Assembly (NCBI RefSeq): GCF_018070575.1
Contig: NZ_JAGPXN010000010.1
Span: forward strand, 186,001-250,000
Direction of reading: 5' to 3'
DNA: 64,000 bases
From: Micromonospora sp. C31
GTDB taxonomy: Bacteria > Actinomycetota > Actinomycetes > Mycobacteriales > Micromonosporaceae
Part shown: positions 39,226-47,428 of the stretch, in pieces
Layout of the letters: every line of letters begins with the position of its first letter
Position numbering within the stretch: position 1 is the stretch's first letter
Made by a program: the position numbers and the translations under genes
The notes under the pieces: model-generated
Databases searched by the model: none
Told to the model about the DNA's origin: nothing
Seen by the model: only the letters and a program-made list of their open reading frames with translations

Positions 39226-39254
39226 ATGACCATGCGGCGGGCGCTGTGTATAGT
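39226..39254 (+). promoter_or_regulatory. Promoter for tRNA-Ala
   Basis: ATGACC (39226-39231), 17 bp, TATAGT (39249-39254). The -10 is close to consensus and lies 32 bp before the mature tRNA, a normal distance for a short 5' leader. Confidence 0.6.
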
Positions 39255-39286
39255 TCTGTCGTGCCCGGGCGACCGGGACGAGGCAA

Positions 39287-39359
39287 GGGGCCGTGGCGCA
39301 GCTGGTAGCGCACCACACTGGCAGTGTGGGGGTCAGGGGTTCGAGTCCCCTCGGCTCCA
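39287..39359 (+). tRNA. tRNA-Ala (anticodon GGC)
   Basis: 73-nt cloverleaf. Acceptor GGGGCCG (39287-39293) pairs with CGGCTCC (39352-39358) and has the G3-U70 pair that marks alanine tRNAs. Anticodon loop CTGGCAG gives GGC. The T loop has GGTTCGAGTCC. Discriminator A; the 3' CCA is not encoded (ACCC follows). Confidence 0.95.
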
Positions 39360-39368
39360 CCCTTGCGA

Positions 39369-39408
39369 AAAGCCCTGGTGGGGGATCATGATCCCCCACC
39401 AGGGCTTT
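39369..39408 (+). terminator. Terminator after tRNA-Ala (40-bp perfect palindrome)
   Basis: Perfect 40-bp palindrome centred between 39388 and 39389: left half begins AAAGCCCTGGTGGGGG and right half ends CCACCAGGGCTTT. Ten bases after the tRNA. It ends in TTTC, enough to act as an intrinsic terminator. Confidence 0.85.
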
Positions 39409-39581
39409 CGGCTTTCCGGGCGCGTTCCGCACCGCCGTCCGCCGACGGCGGCCGGAATAGGGGTTCCGTCCCACGAATGAGGCGTTGTCGCCCGTCGGCG
39501 CCCGTGCCACGATCGCCGCACTGGAGGTCCTTCCCCCGCCCGGTGGTTGGGCTCAATCCCGTGCGGCCAGCGAAGGAGCCG

Positions 39582-40526
39582 ATGGTGGACCACCCCCACG
39601 CGTTGACAGCCGAGCAACTGGACCAGTTCCGGCGCGACGGGCACCTGATCCTGAGAGGCGTGCTCCCGACCGGGACGCTGGACGCGCTGCACGGCTCGTT
39701 CAGCCGCGTCGTCGACCACCTCGCCCGGCAGTGGCAGCAGCGGGGGGTGACCACCGAGACCTTCGCCGACCTGCCGTACGACCAGCGCTACCTGCGCCTG
39801 ATCGAGTCCAGCCAGGTGCGCGTGCCGGCCGCCTGGCGGCGGATCCTGGTGGGACGCCCGGTGTACGACCTGTGGCGCACCCCGGAACTGCTCGGTCCGG
39901 TGCGCAGCCTGATCGGCGACGAGGTCTACGCGCACGGCGTCTGGAACGCCCGACCGCGCGACCCCCACGGCCGCACCCAGCAGGTCGCCTGGCACCAGGA
40001 CGCGTACTACTACAAGGGTTGGGACGCCTCGGTCGGGCCGCTGCTGTCGATGTGGATCCCGCTGGTGCCGGTGGACGAGGACACCGCCTGCCTCCAGTTC
40101 GTCACCGGCTCGCACACCCGGGGCTGGATTCCCCGCGACCGCCTGCCGAACGGCGAGTACGGCACGTCGGACGAGGCCGTCGGGGACGGCCCGGTCAGCA
40201 CCGCCCGGATGGAGCCCGGCGACGTGGTGATCTTCACGGACACCACGCTGCACCGCTCGACGCCCAACGTGTCGGACCGCATCCGGTGGAACATCGACAT
40301 CCGGTTCGCCCCGGCCGTCGACGAGGTGATCCGGAACTCGCCGCGCGGCTACCGCTGCTTCAGCGCCGCCGACCCGGACCGGGTCGAGTCGTTCGAGACC
40401 TGGGCCGGCCGGTACCGGTACGAGCCGGAGGACCTGCTGACCGAGCTGACCAACTTCGAGGAGGGTTACGACCTCGACGCGCTCAGGGCGTTCTCCCGGG
40501 CGTCGCCGTACGCCGACATCTACTGA
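39582..40526 (+). CDS. Phytanoyl-CoA dioxygenase (PhyH) family oxygenase
   Basis: Fe(II)/2-oxoglutarate oxygenase fold, 314 residues. The iron triad is visible: His138 and Asp140 in AWHQDAYYYKGW and distal His224 in TTLHRSTPNVSD, with the 2-oxoglutarate-binding Arg in DRIRWNIDIRF. Hydroxylates an unknown small molecule; PhyH members act on lipids, ectoine or secondary metabolites. ATG with AGGAG five bases upstream. Convergent with an aldo-keto reductase, one base apart. Confidence 0.87.
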   Translation: MVDHPHALTAEQLDQFRRDGHLILRGVLPTGTLDALHGSFSRVVDHLARQWQQRGVTTETFADLPYDQRYLRLIESSQVRVPAAWRRILVGRPVYDLWRTPELLGPVRSLIGDEVYAHGVWNARPRDPHGRTQQVAWHQDAYYYKGWDASVGPLLSMWIPLVPVDEDTACLQFVTGSHTRGWIPRDRLPNGEYGTSDEAVGDGPVSTARMEPGDVVIFTDTTLHRSTPNVSDRIRWNIDIRFAPAVDEVIRNSPRGYRCFSAADPDRVESFETWAGRYRYEPEDLLTELTNFEEGYDLDALRAFSRASPYADIY

Positions 40527-40527
40527 G

Positions 40528-41523
40528 TCAGCCGAGGTGGCGCTCGATCTCGGTCAGCTCCTCGGCGCCGAGGTCGAGGTTGTCCAGGGCGGCGACGTTC
40601 GCCTCCAGCTGCGGCACGCTGCTCGCCCCGATGATCAGGCTGGTCATCCGCGGGTCGCGCAGCGCCCAGGCGAGCGCGAGCTGGGCCAGCGACTGGCCGC
40701 GCCGCTCGGCGACCGCGCCGAGTGCCCGGATGGTGGCCATCTTCTCCTCGCCGAGGTCGTTCTCGTTGAGGATGACGCTGGTGCGTACCCGGGAGTCCGC
40801 CGGGATGCCACCCAGGTAGCGGTCGGTGAGCAGGCCCTGGGCCAGCGGGCTGTACGCGATGCAGCCCGCGCCGACCCGCTCCAGCGTGTCCAGCAGGCCG
40901 TCGTGCTCCGTCCAGCGGTTGAACATCGAGTACGACGGCTGGTTGACCAGCAGCGGCGTACCCAGGTCGCGCAGGATCGCGGCAGCCCGCTCGGTCTGCG
41001 CGGAGTCGTAGTTGGAGACGCCGACGTAGAGCGCCTTGCCGGCCCGGACGACGGCGTCCAGGGCGCCCATCGTCTCCTCCAGCGGGGTGTCCGGGTCGAA
41101 ACGGTGCGAGTAGAAGATGTCGACGTGGTCCAGCCCGAGGCGGCGCAGCGACTGGTCCAGCGAGGAGACCAGGTACTTGCGGGAACCCCACTCGCCGTAC
41201 GGGCCGGGCCACATCAGGTAACCGGCCTTCGTGGAGACGACGAGTTCGTCCCGGTACGGCCTCAGGTCGGTGGCGAGCATCCGGCCGAAGTTCTCCTCGG
41301 CGGCGCCCGGCGGCGGCCCGTAGTTGTTCGCCAGGTCGAAGTGGGTCACGCCGAGGTCGAAGGCGCGGCGGACGATGTCCCGCTGCCGCTCGTACGGCCG
41401 GTCCGGCCCGAAGTTGTGCCACAGTCCGAGCGAGATGGCGGGCAGCCGCAGGCCGCTGCGCCCGCTGCGCCGGTAGGTCATCTGGTCGTAGCGCTCGTCC
41501 GCGGCGAGATAGGTCACGGTCAC
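40528..41523 (-). CDS. Aldo-keto reductase, YghZ/Kv-beta type
   Basis: NADPH-dependent reductase of aldehydes, 331 residues, GTG at 41523. Catalytic tetrad visible: Asp and Tyr in FDLANNYGPPPG, Lys in VVSTKAGYLMW, His in IFYSHRFDPDTP. NADP-binding IIGASSVPQLEANVAAL near the C-terminus. The GPPPGAAEENFGRML stretch is typical of L-glyceraldehyde-3-phosphate reductase-like proteins. Divergent from another aldo-keto reductase, 77 bp between starts. Confidence 0.9.
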   Translation of the reverse strand: MTVTYLAADERYDQMTYRRSGRSGLRLPAISLGLWHNFGPDRPYERQRDIVRRAFDLGVTHFDLANNYGPPPGAAEENFGRMLATDLRPYRDELVVSTKAGYLMWPGPYGEWGSRKYLVSSLDQSLRRLGLDHVDIFYSHRFDPDTPLEETMGALDAVVRAGKALYVGVSNYDSAQTERAAAILRDLGTPLLVNQPSYSMFNRWTEHDGLLDTLERVGAGCIAYSPLAQGLLTDRYLGGIPADSRVRTSVILNENDLGEEKMATIRALGAVAERRGQSLAQLALAWALRDPRMTSLIIGASSVPQLEANVAALDNLDLGAEELTEIERHLG

Positions 41524-41600
41524 CGACCCTATCCCCGCCGGCCACGGGCGTGCCCGGCGAACGGGCCTGCGGCGACGGACACCGGGGTAGTTTCGGGACC

Positions 41601-42569
41601 ATGCGTTTCGTCCCGCTCGACACCCCCAAGCCCATGTCCAAGATCGGCCTCGGCACCTGGCAGTTCGGGTCCCGGGAGTGGGGCTACGGCCCCGAGTACG
41701 AGCGCCGGGCCGCCGACATCGTCCGGCGCGCGGTCGACCTCGGGATCACCGTCTTCGACACCGCCGAGCTGTACGGCTTCGGCCGCAGCGAACGGATCCT
41801 CGGCGAGGCGCTCGGTGACGACCGGCAGAAGGTGGTGCTCGCCACCAAGATCTTCCCGATCCTGCCGGTCGCCCCGGTGGTGCAGCAGCGGGCGGTCGCC
41901 TCGGCCGCCCGACTCGGCGTCACCCACCTCGACCTCTACCAGGTGCACCAGGCCAACCCGCTGGTCGCCGACCACACCACCATGCGGGGCATGCGCGCGT
42001 TGCAGGACGTCGGGCTGGTCGGCGAGGTCGGCGTCAGCAACTACGGCCTGCGCCGGTGGCAGGTCGCCGAGGCGGCGCTCGGCCGGCGGGTGCTGAGCAA
42101 CCAGGTCCGCTACAGCATGGTCGACCGGGGGCCCGAGCACGACCTGCTGCCGTACGCGCAGCAGGCCGGCCGCGTCGTCATCGCGTACAGCCCGCTCGCC
42201 CAGGGCTTCCTCTCCGGCCGGTACGACGCGAAGAACCCGCCGAGCGGGGCGGTGCGCCGGGCCAACCCGTACTTCCTGCCGGAGAACCTGGAGCGCGGCG
42301 CGACGCTGATCGACACGCTGCGGCAGGTGGCCGACGCGCACGACGCCACCCCCAGCCAGATCGCCCTGGCCTACCTGCTGCGCCACCCGAACGTGCTGGC
42401 CATCCCCGGCGCGTCCGGCGTGGAGCAGGTGGAACGCAACGCGGCGGCCGCCGACATCGACCTGACCGACGACGAGCATGCCGCGCTCGCGCGGGCGGCC
42501 AGGGAGTTCCGCCCGATCACCGGGCTCGCGGCGGCGCCCCGCCTGCTGCGGGCCCGGGCCGGAAGGTGA
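41601..42569 (+). CDS. Aldo-keto reductase
   Basis: 322 residues, ATG at 41601. Tetrad: FDTAELYGFGRSE (Asp, Tyr), VVLATKIFPILP (Lys), LYQVHQANPLV (His). Cofactor motif IPGASGVEQVERNAAA. Only moderately similar to the divergently encoded reductase, so not a recent duplicate. TAGTTT at 41588-41593 ends 7 nt before the ATG, suggesting a leaderless transcript. Confidence 0.9.
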   Translation: MRFVPLDTPKPMSKIGLGTWQFGSREWGYGPEYERRAADIVRRAVDLGITVFDTAELYGFGRSERILGEALGDDRQKVVLATKIFPILPVAPVVQQRAVASAARLGVTHLDLYQVHQANPLVADHTTMRGMRALQDVGLVGEVGVSNYGLRRWQVAEAALGRRVLSNQVRYSMVDRGPEHDLLPYAQQAGRVVIAYSPLAQGFLSGRYDAKNPPSGAVRRANPYFLPENLERGATLIDTLRQVADAHDATPSQIALAYLLRHPNVLAIPGASGVEQVERNAAAADIDLTDDEHAALARAAREFRPITGLAAAPRLLRARAGR

Positions 42570-42595
42570 GCCGGGCACCGGGTTGACCGTCCGTT

Positions 42596-42653
42596 GGGCC
42601 GGCCGCGTCGTACCGTCGCCCGCCGGGCCGGCCGCGCCGCGCTGTCGCCCGCC
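42596..42653. repeat. 29-bp GC-rich tandem repeat
   Basis: Two 29-bp units (42596-42624, 42625-42653) start GGGCCGGCCGCG and end GTCGCCCGCC; two degenerate units follow to about 42711. They fill the gap between the reductase and the kinase gene. No function evident. Confidence 0.7.
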
Positions 42654-42778
42654 GGGCCGTCCGCGTCGCCCGCCCGCCGGGCTGACTGCTCGGCGGCGTC
42701 GCCCGCCCGCCGGCCGGGCCGCCGATCTCCCCGACGCGGGGGAGTCGGTGCCGGGTGCGACCGGGACAGAATGGGCGG

Positions 42779-44023
42779 GTGGAAGCCCGCACGGTCCTCG
42801 CCCCGCTGGTGGCCGGCAGTACCTGGCGGCGCGGCGTGTTCCTGCTGCTCGGCGGGGTGCTCGCGCTGCCGTACGTGCTGCTGGCGGTGGCCTTCACCCA
42901 GATGCTGACCCGCTCGGACGTGCCCCGGCCACTGGTGCTGGCCCTGCTCGGCGTCGCGGCGACCATCGCGGCGGCCCCCGTTTTCCTCGAAGGCCCCCGG
43001 GCCCTGGAGATCGCCGCCGCGCGGGCCCTGCTCGGCGTCGACCTGCCGGACCCGGCGCCCGGGCACGCCGCCGACCGGGAGACCCGGCTGCGCTCGGCGC
43101 TCTGGATCGCGCTGCACCTGGTCAGCGGCGGGCTCGTGGTGGCGGCCCTGTTCAGCGCCGTGCCGATGGCGCTGGCCTTCATCGGGCAACAGTTCGGCCT
43201 CGACACCCAGCTGACCGGCGGCGACCGGTTCGGGCCGTTCGACGGGCGGGACACCGGCTGGCTGACCCTCACCGGCCTCGTCGTGCTGGTGGCGCTCGGC
43301 TACGCCGTGGCCGGGCTGGGCGCGCTGGCGGTGTCGATGGCCCCGGCGCTGCTCGGCCCCGCCCAGGCGGAACGGATCGCCGCCCTGGAGGCGCGCACCA
43401 CCCGGCTCGCCGAACGCAACCGGCTGGCCCGCGAACTGCACGACTCGGTGGGCCACGCCCTCACCGTCGCCACCCTCCAGGCCGGCGCCGCCCGCGAGCT
43501 GCTGGACCGGGACCCGGAGTTCGTCCGGCGCGCGCTGGGCGCGATCGAGGAGGCCGGGCGCAGGGCCATGGACGATCTTGACCACGTGCTGGGGCTGCTG
43601 CGCGAACCCGACGGCCGGCCGGTGGCGCCGGCGCCGCAGCGTACGCTCGCCGACCTGGACCGGCTCGTGGCCGACACCCGCGCGGCCGGCCTGCCCGTCG
43701 ACGCCCGGTGCACCGGCGACCCGGTCGACCTGCCGGCGGCGGTCTCCCGGGAGGGCTACCGGATCGTCCAGGAGGGGCTGACCAACGCCGCCAGGTACGG
43801 CCGGGGGCCGGTCGCGCTGCGCCTCGACGTGCAGGCCGACGCGCTGGAGCTGGAACTGGCCAACGCGCTGGGCCGACCGCGTCGCGCCGACCCGGGCCGG
43901 GGCGGCCGGGGCCTGGACGGGATGCGGGAACGGGTGCTGCTGCTCGGCGGCCGGCTGACCGTCGGGCCGGACGGCGACCGCTGGCGCATCCGGGTGCGGC
44001 TGCCGTTCGAGGAGGCCCGATGA
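42779..44023 (+). CDS. Sensor histidine kinase (HisKA_3 type)
   Basis: 414 residues from GTG at 42779. Four membrane helices (about 21-42, 48-66, 102-130 and 160-185) with little extracellular loop, as in kinases that sense within the membrane. Dimerisation motif ERNRLARELHDSVGHALTVATLQAG with phospho-acceptor His221; C-terminal ATPase with NAARYG N box and GGRGLDGMRERV G box. NarL-type kinase paired with the overlapping LuxR-type regulator. CAGAAT six bases upstream suggests a near-leaderless start. Confidence 0.9.
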   Translation: MEARTVLAPLVAGSTWRRGVFLLLGGVLALPYVLLAVAFTQMLTRSDVPRPLVLALLGVAATIAAAPVFLEGPRALEIAAARALLGVDLPDPAPGHAADRETRLRSALWIALHLVSGGLVVAALFSAVPMALAFIGQQFGLDTQLTGGDRFGPFDGRDTGWLTLTGLVVLVALGYAVAGLGALAVSMAPALLGPAQAERIAALEARTTRLAERNRLARELHDSVGHALTVATLQAGAARELLDRDPEFVRRALGAIEEAGRRAMDDLDHVLGLLREPDGRPVAPAPQRTLADLDRLVADTRAAGLPVDARCTGDPVDLPAAVSREGYRIVQEGLTNAARYGRGPVALRLDVQADALELELANALGRPRRADPGRGGRGLDGMRERVLLLGGRLTVGPDGDRWRIRVRLPFEEAR

Positions 44024-44691
44024 CGACCGCGACCGCGACGCCGACCACGGGCGTGCTGATCGTCGACGACGACGAACTGATCCGGGTCGGGCTGCGGGCC
44101 ATCCTCGACGCCCAGCCGGACCTGCGGGTGCTCGGCGAGGCCGCCGACGGCGCGGAGGTGCCGCCGCTGGTCGCCCGGCTGCGCCCACAGGTCGTGCTGA
44201 TGGACGTACGGATGCCCGGCATCGACGGCATCCAGGCGACCCGGCGGCTGCTCGCCACCTCCGCCGACCCACCCCGGGTCCTGGTGGTCACCACGTTCGC
44301 CAACGACGAGTACGTCTACGAGGCACTGCGTGCCGGAGCCAGCGGATTCCTGCTCAAACGGGCCCGGCCCGCCGAGGTGGTGGAGGCGGTCCGGGTGGTG
44401 GCGCGCGGCGAGTCGCTGCTCTTCCCCGCCGCCATCCGCCGCCTCGCCGGGGCGTACGGGGGGCGCGGCGCCGACCGGCTGGCGGCTGCCCGGCTCACCG
44501 ACCGGGAAGCCGAGGTGCTGCGGCTGATGACCACCGGGCGGTCCAACCCGGAGATCGCCGCGCATCTGGTGCTCGGGGTGGAGACCGTGAAGACCCACGT
44601 CGGCAACGTGTTGGCCAAGCTCGGCGTACGCGACCGCACCCAGGCGGTGATCGCCGCGTACGAGTCGGGATTCGTCACCCCGTCGGGCTGA
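44020..44691 (+). CDS. LuxR/NarL-family response regulator
   Basis: 223 residues. Receiver domain about 10-130 with phospho-acceptor Asp62 in VVLMDVRMPGIDG and Lys in FLLKRARPAEV. The LuxR helix-turn-helix is about 155-215 (LTDREAEVLRLMTTGRSNPEIAAHLVLGVETVKTHVGNVLAKLGV). ATG overlaps the kinase stop by 4 bp. The next gene, a membrane protein 77 bp on, is its likely target by position. Confidence 0.93.
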   Translation: MTTATATPTTGVLIVDDDELIRVGLRAILDAQPDLRVLGEAADGAEVPPLVARLRPQVVLMDVRMPGIDGIQATRRLLATSADPPRVLVVTTFANDEYVYEALRAGASGFLLKRARPAEVVEAVRVVARGESLLFPAAIRRLAGAYGGRGADRLAAARLTDREAEVLRLMTTGRSNPEIAAHLVLGVETVKTHVGNVLAKLGVRDRTQAVIAAYESGFVTPSG

Positions 44692-44768
44692 GCGTTCCCT
44701 CCCGAGGGGGAGCCGGTTCACCGCCACCCGGGAGGGCGGACGCGGCCCGCCGGCCGAGGCTGGAGAGC

Positions 44769-45845
44769 ATGACGACGAACACCGCTCCCAACCGTCACCC
44801 GGCCCCCGGCCGGCTCGACCGGCTCGCTCCGGCTGCCGCCGGTTGGCTCGGCCTCTGGGGACTGCTCGCCCTGCTCTGCGCCGTCACCGGCGCCGGCTAC
44901 CCGTTCGGGGCCAACGATCCGCGCGGCGGCGAGGCCAACCTGCTCCGGCTGGTCCCCACCGACCTCGGGCCACCCCTGTTCGCCGTGCTGCTGCTCGGCG
45001 CCGCGGTGGCCGCGCTCGCCATGACCGGGCCGGCCCGCCGCCCCGCCCGGCCGCTGCGCACCCTGCTGCTGGCGTACGCCTGGGCCGTCGCCTTCGTGCT
45101 CGCCGTCGTCGTGCCGGACGTGGCGGTGCTGACCATCCTCGGCTACCTCCCGATCCTGATCGTCGGCGCGCCGTTCGGCTGGCCGCCGGTCGACTACGCC
45201 GACGTGTTCACGTGGGCGCTGTTCGCCCGGTTCGCGGCCCTGGTCGGCGGGGTGCTGCTGGCCGGGGCGGCGCTGCGCTGGCAGCGGCGTACCGCCGGCG
45301 CCTGCCCGGCCTGCGGGCGCGACGGCGTCGACCACGGCTGGACCTCGCCCGCCTCGGCCGCCCGCTGGGGGCGCCTGGCGGCCTGGACGGCGGCCACCGT
45401 CCCCGCCCTGTACGCGGTCACCCGCTTCGCCTGGGCGGTCGGCGTCCCGCTCGGCATCGAACGGTCGTTCCTCGCCGAGATGCGCGAGTCCGGGCTGGTC
45501 TGGGCGGGTGCCGGGCTGGGCGGCTTCGCCCTGGTGGGCGCGGTGCTCACCCTCGGGCTGGTGCAGCGGTGGGGGGAACGGTTCCCGCGCTGGACGGTGG
45601 GCGTGGTCGGACGGCCGGTGCCGGTCGGGCTGGCCGTCGTCCCGGCGACCCTGGTCGCGGTGGCGGTCACCGCGGCGAGCCTCGGCCTGCTCGCCACCCC
45701 CGACTTCTGGGACTTCTCCGGCGGGCTCAGCCTGGCCACCGCCCCGATGCTGCTCTGGCCGTTCTGGGGCGTCGCGCTCGGCGCCGCCACGTACGCGTAC
45801 CACCTGCGTCGCCGGGGCGCCTGCCGGCGTTGCGGGCGCGGCTGA
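44769..45845 (+). CDS. Membrane protein with two CxxC zinc-ribbon halves
   Basis: 358 residues, eight or so hydrophobic segments. Between segments four and five is a cytoplasmic loop with GACPACGRDGVDHGW, and the protein ends GACRRCGRG. The two CxxC pairs could together hold one zinc. No family recognised. It follows the two-component genes and is closed by a terminator, so it reads as the output gene of that system. Confidence 0.7.
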   Translation: MTTNTAPNRHPAPGRLDRLAPAAAGWLGLWGLLALLCAVTGAGYPFGANDPRGGEANLLRLVPTDLGPPLFAVLLLGAAVAALAMTGPARRPARPLRTLLLAYAWAVAFVLAVVVPDVAVLTILGYLPILIVGAPFGWPPVDYADVFTWALFARFAALVGGVLLAGAALRWQRRTAGACPACGRDGVDHGWTSPASAARWGRLAAWTAATVPALYAVTRFAWAVGVPLGIERSFLAEMRESGLVWAGAGLGGFALVGAVLTLGLVQRWGERFPRWTVGVVGRPVPVGLAVVPATLVAVAVTAASLGLLATPDFWDFSGGLSLATAPMLLWPFWGVALGAATYAYHLRRRGACRRCGRG

Positions 45846-45858
45846 GCCGTACCGCCCG

Positions 45859-45897
45859 GCGGGGGCGTCCGAAGGACGGGCCGGGCGTCCCCGCTTT
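45859..45897 (+). terminator. Terminator after the zinc-ribbon membrane gene
   Basis: GCGGGGGCG (45859-45867) pairs with CGTCCCCGC (45886-45894) with one G-U; an inner TCC/GGA stem lies between, and TTTC follows. Confidence 0.55.
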
Positions 45898-45917
45898 CGT
45901 GAGCTAGCGTGGGTCGG

Positions 45918-47426
45918 GTGACTGCGCCTTCCCCGGTTACCCCGGCCCCACCGGCCGACCTGCCCGGCACGCTCGGCGAGCTGCGGTCGGCCGGCCACGC
46001 GTACCGCACGGTCAAGCAGGAACTCCGCGACAACCTCCTGGCCCGGATGCGTTCCGGCGCCGACCGCTTTCCCGGCATCGTCGGCTACGACGACACGGTG
46101 CTGCCCGAGGTCGAGCGGGCCCTGCTCGCCGGGCACGACATGGTGCTGCTCGGCGAGCGGGGCCAGGGCAAGACCCGGCTCATCCGCTCGCTCGTCGGCC
46201 TGCTCGACGAGTGGACCCCGGTGATCGCCGGCTCGGTGCTCAACGAGCACCCGATGCACCCGCTCACGCCGGGCTCGCGGGCGCTGGTCGCCGAGGCCGG
46301 TGACGCCCTGCCGGTGGCCTGGCTGCACCGCTCGATGCGCTACGGCGAGAAGCTGGCCACCCCGGACACCAGCGTCGGCGACCTGATCGGCGACGTCGAC
46401 CCGATCCGGATCGCCCAGGGGCGCACGCTCGGCGACCCGGAGACCATCCACTTCGGCCTCGTCCCGCGCACGAATCGGGGCATCTTCGCCGTCAACGAGC
46501 TGCCCGATCTGGCCGAGCGGATCCAGGTGGCGCTGCTCAACGTGCTGGAGGAGCGGGACATCCAGGTCCGCGGCTACCAGTTGCGGCTGCCGCTGGATCT
46601 GTTCCTGGTGGCCAGCGCCAACCCGGAGGACTACACCAACCGGGGCCGGATCATCACGCCGCTGAAGGACCGCTTCGGCGCCGAGGTCCGCACCCACTAC
46701 CCGCTCGACCTCGACCTGGAGTTGGCTCTGCTCCGGCAGGAGGCCGACCTGGTCGCCGAGGTGCCGGAGCACGTGCTGGAGGTCCTCGCGCGGTTCGCCC
46801 GCGCGGTACGCGAGTCGCCGTCGGTGGACCCGCGCTCGGGGGTCTCCGCCCGGTTCGCCATCGCCGCCGCCGAGACGGTCGCCGCCGCCGCGTTGCGCCG
46901 CGCCGGCCTGCTGGCCGCCGCGGTGCCCCCGGCCGCCGAGGTGTTAGGAAGGGCCCCTTCCTCGTCAGAAGGCGTTAACAAGGTGCCCTTCCTTTCATCT
47001 GAGGCGGCGGTTGCTCGGGTGGGTGACGCGGTTTCCGTGACGAGTACCCTGCGCGGCAAGGTCGAGTTCGAGAGCGGCGAGGAGGGGCGGGAGGTCGAGA
47101 TTCTCGGCCACCTGCTGCGGACCGCGACCGCCGAGACGTTCCGGGCCCGACTGGCCGGGCTGGACCTCTCCGGCTTCACCGCTCTGGTCGACGAGGACGC
47201 GGTGATCGAGACCGGGGAACTGGTGGGCTCCGCCGAGTTGCTGCGCCAGGTGGGCACCGTCCCCGGGTTGGCCAAGGCGCTGGACCGGCTGGGGCTGGGT
47301 GACGCGCCCAGCCCCGAGCAGGCGGCGGCCGGCGTGGAGTTCGTCCTGGAAGGGCTGCACCTGACCCGCCGGCTCGGCAAGGACGTCACCGACTCCGGCC
47401 GGACCCGCTACGGCGGCCGGGCCTGA
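45918..47426 (+). CDS. AAA+ ATPase of the ChlI/MoxR type, partner of a VWA protein
   Basis: 502 residues from GTG at 45918. Walker A GERGQGKTRLI, Walker B/sensor IFAVNELPDLAERIQVALLNVLEERDI, SANPEDYTNRGRIITPLKDRFGAEV. Resembles magnesium-chelatase-I-like ATPases that remodel VWA-domain partners; the VWA gene starts 2 bp after it. Residues about 343-361 are encoded by a palindromic repeat found also at 28880-28928 and look foreign to the family. The insert brings a TTA leucine codon (46944-46946), which in actinomycetes can make translation depend on the rare bldA-type tRNA. TAGCGT seven nt before the start suggests a leaderless mRNA. Confidence 0.88.
   Translation: MTAPSPVTPAPPADLPGTLGELRSAGHAYRTVKQELRDNLLARMRSGADRFPGIVGYDDTVLPEVERALLAGHDMVLLGERGQGKTRLIRSLVGLLDEWTPVIAGSVLNEHPMHPLTPGSRALVAEAGDALPVAWLHRSMRYGEKLATPDTSVGDLIGDVDPIRIAQGRTLGDPETIHFGLVPRTNRGIFAVNELPDLAERIQVALLNVLEERDIQVRGYQLRLPLDLFLVASANPEDYTNRGRIITPLKDRFGAEVRTHYPLDLDLELALLRQEADLVAEVPEHVLEVLARFARAVRESPSVDPRSGVSARFAIAAAETVAAAALRRAGLLAAAVPPAAEVLGRAPSSSEGVNKVPFLSSEAAVARVGDAVSVTSTLRGKVEFESGEEGREVEILGHLLRTATAETFRARLAGLDLSGFTALVDEDAVIETGELVGSAELLRQVGTVPGLAKALDRLGLGDAPSPEQAAAGVEFVLEGLHLTRRLGKDVTDSGRTRYGGRA
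46946..46994. repeat. 49-bp palindromic element inside the ATPase gene
   Basis: Begins AGGAAGGGCCCCTTC (identical to 28880-28894) and ends CCCTTCCTT (identical to 28920-28928). Total length is 49 bp in both copies, while the centre is different, with GGCGTTAA here against TTAACGCC there, as if inverted. The insertion is in frame. Confidence 0.85.
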
Positions 47427-47428
47427 GC

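Noticed and set aside
39287-39408. Integration at tRNA-Ala
   Set aside because: No repeated tRNA 3' segment or integrase gene is in the window; a palindromic terminator follows directly.
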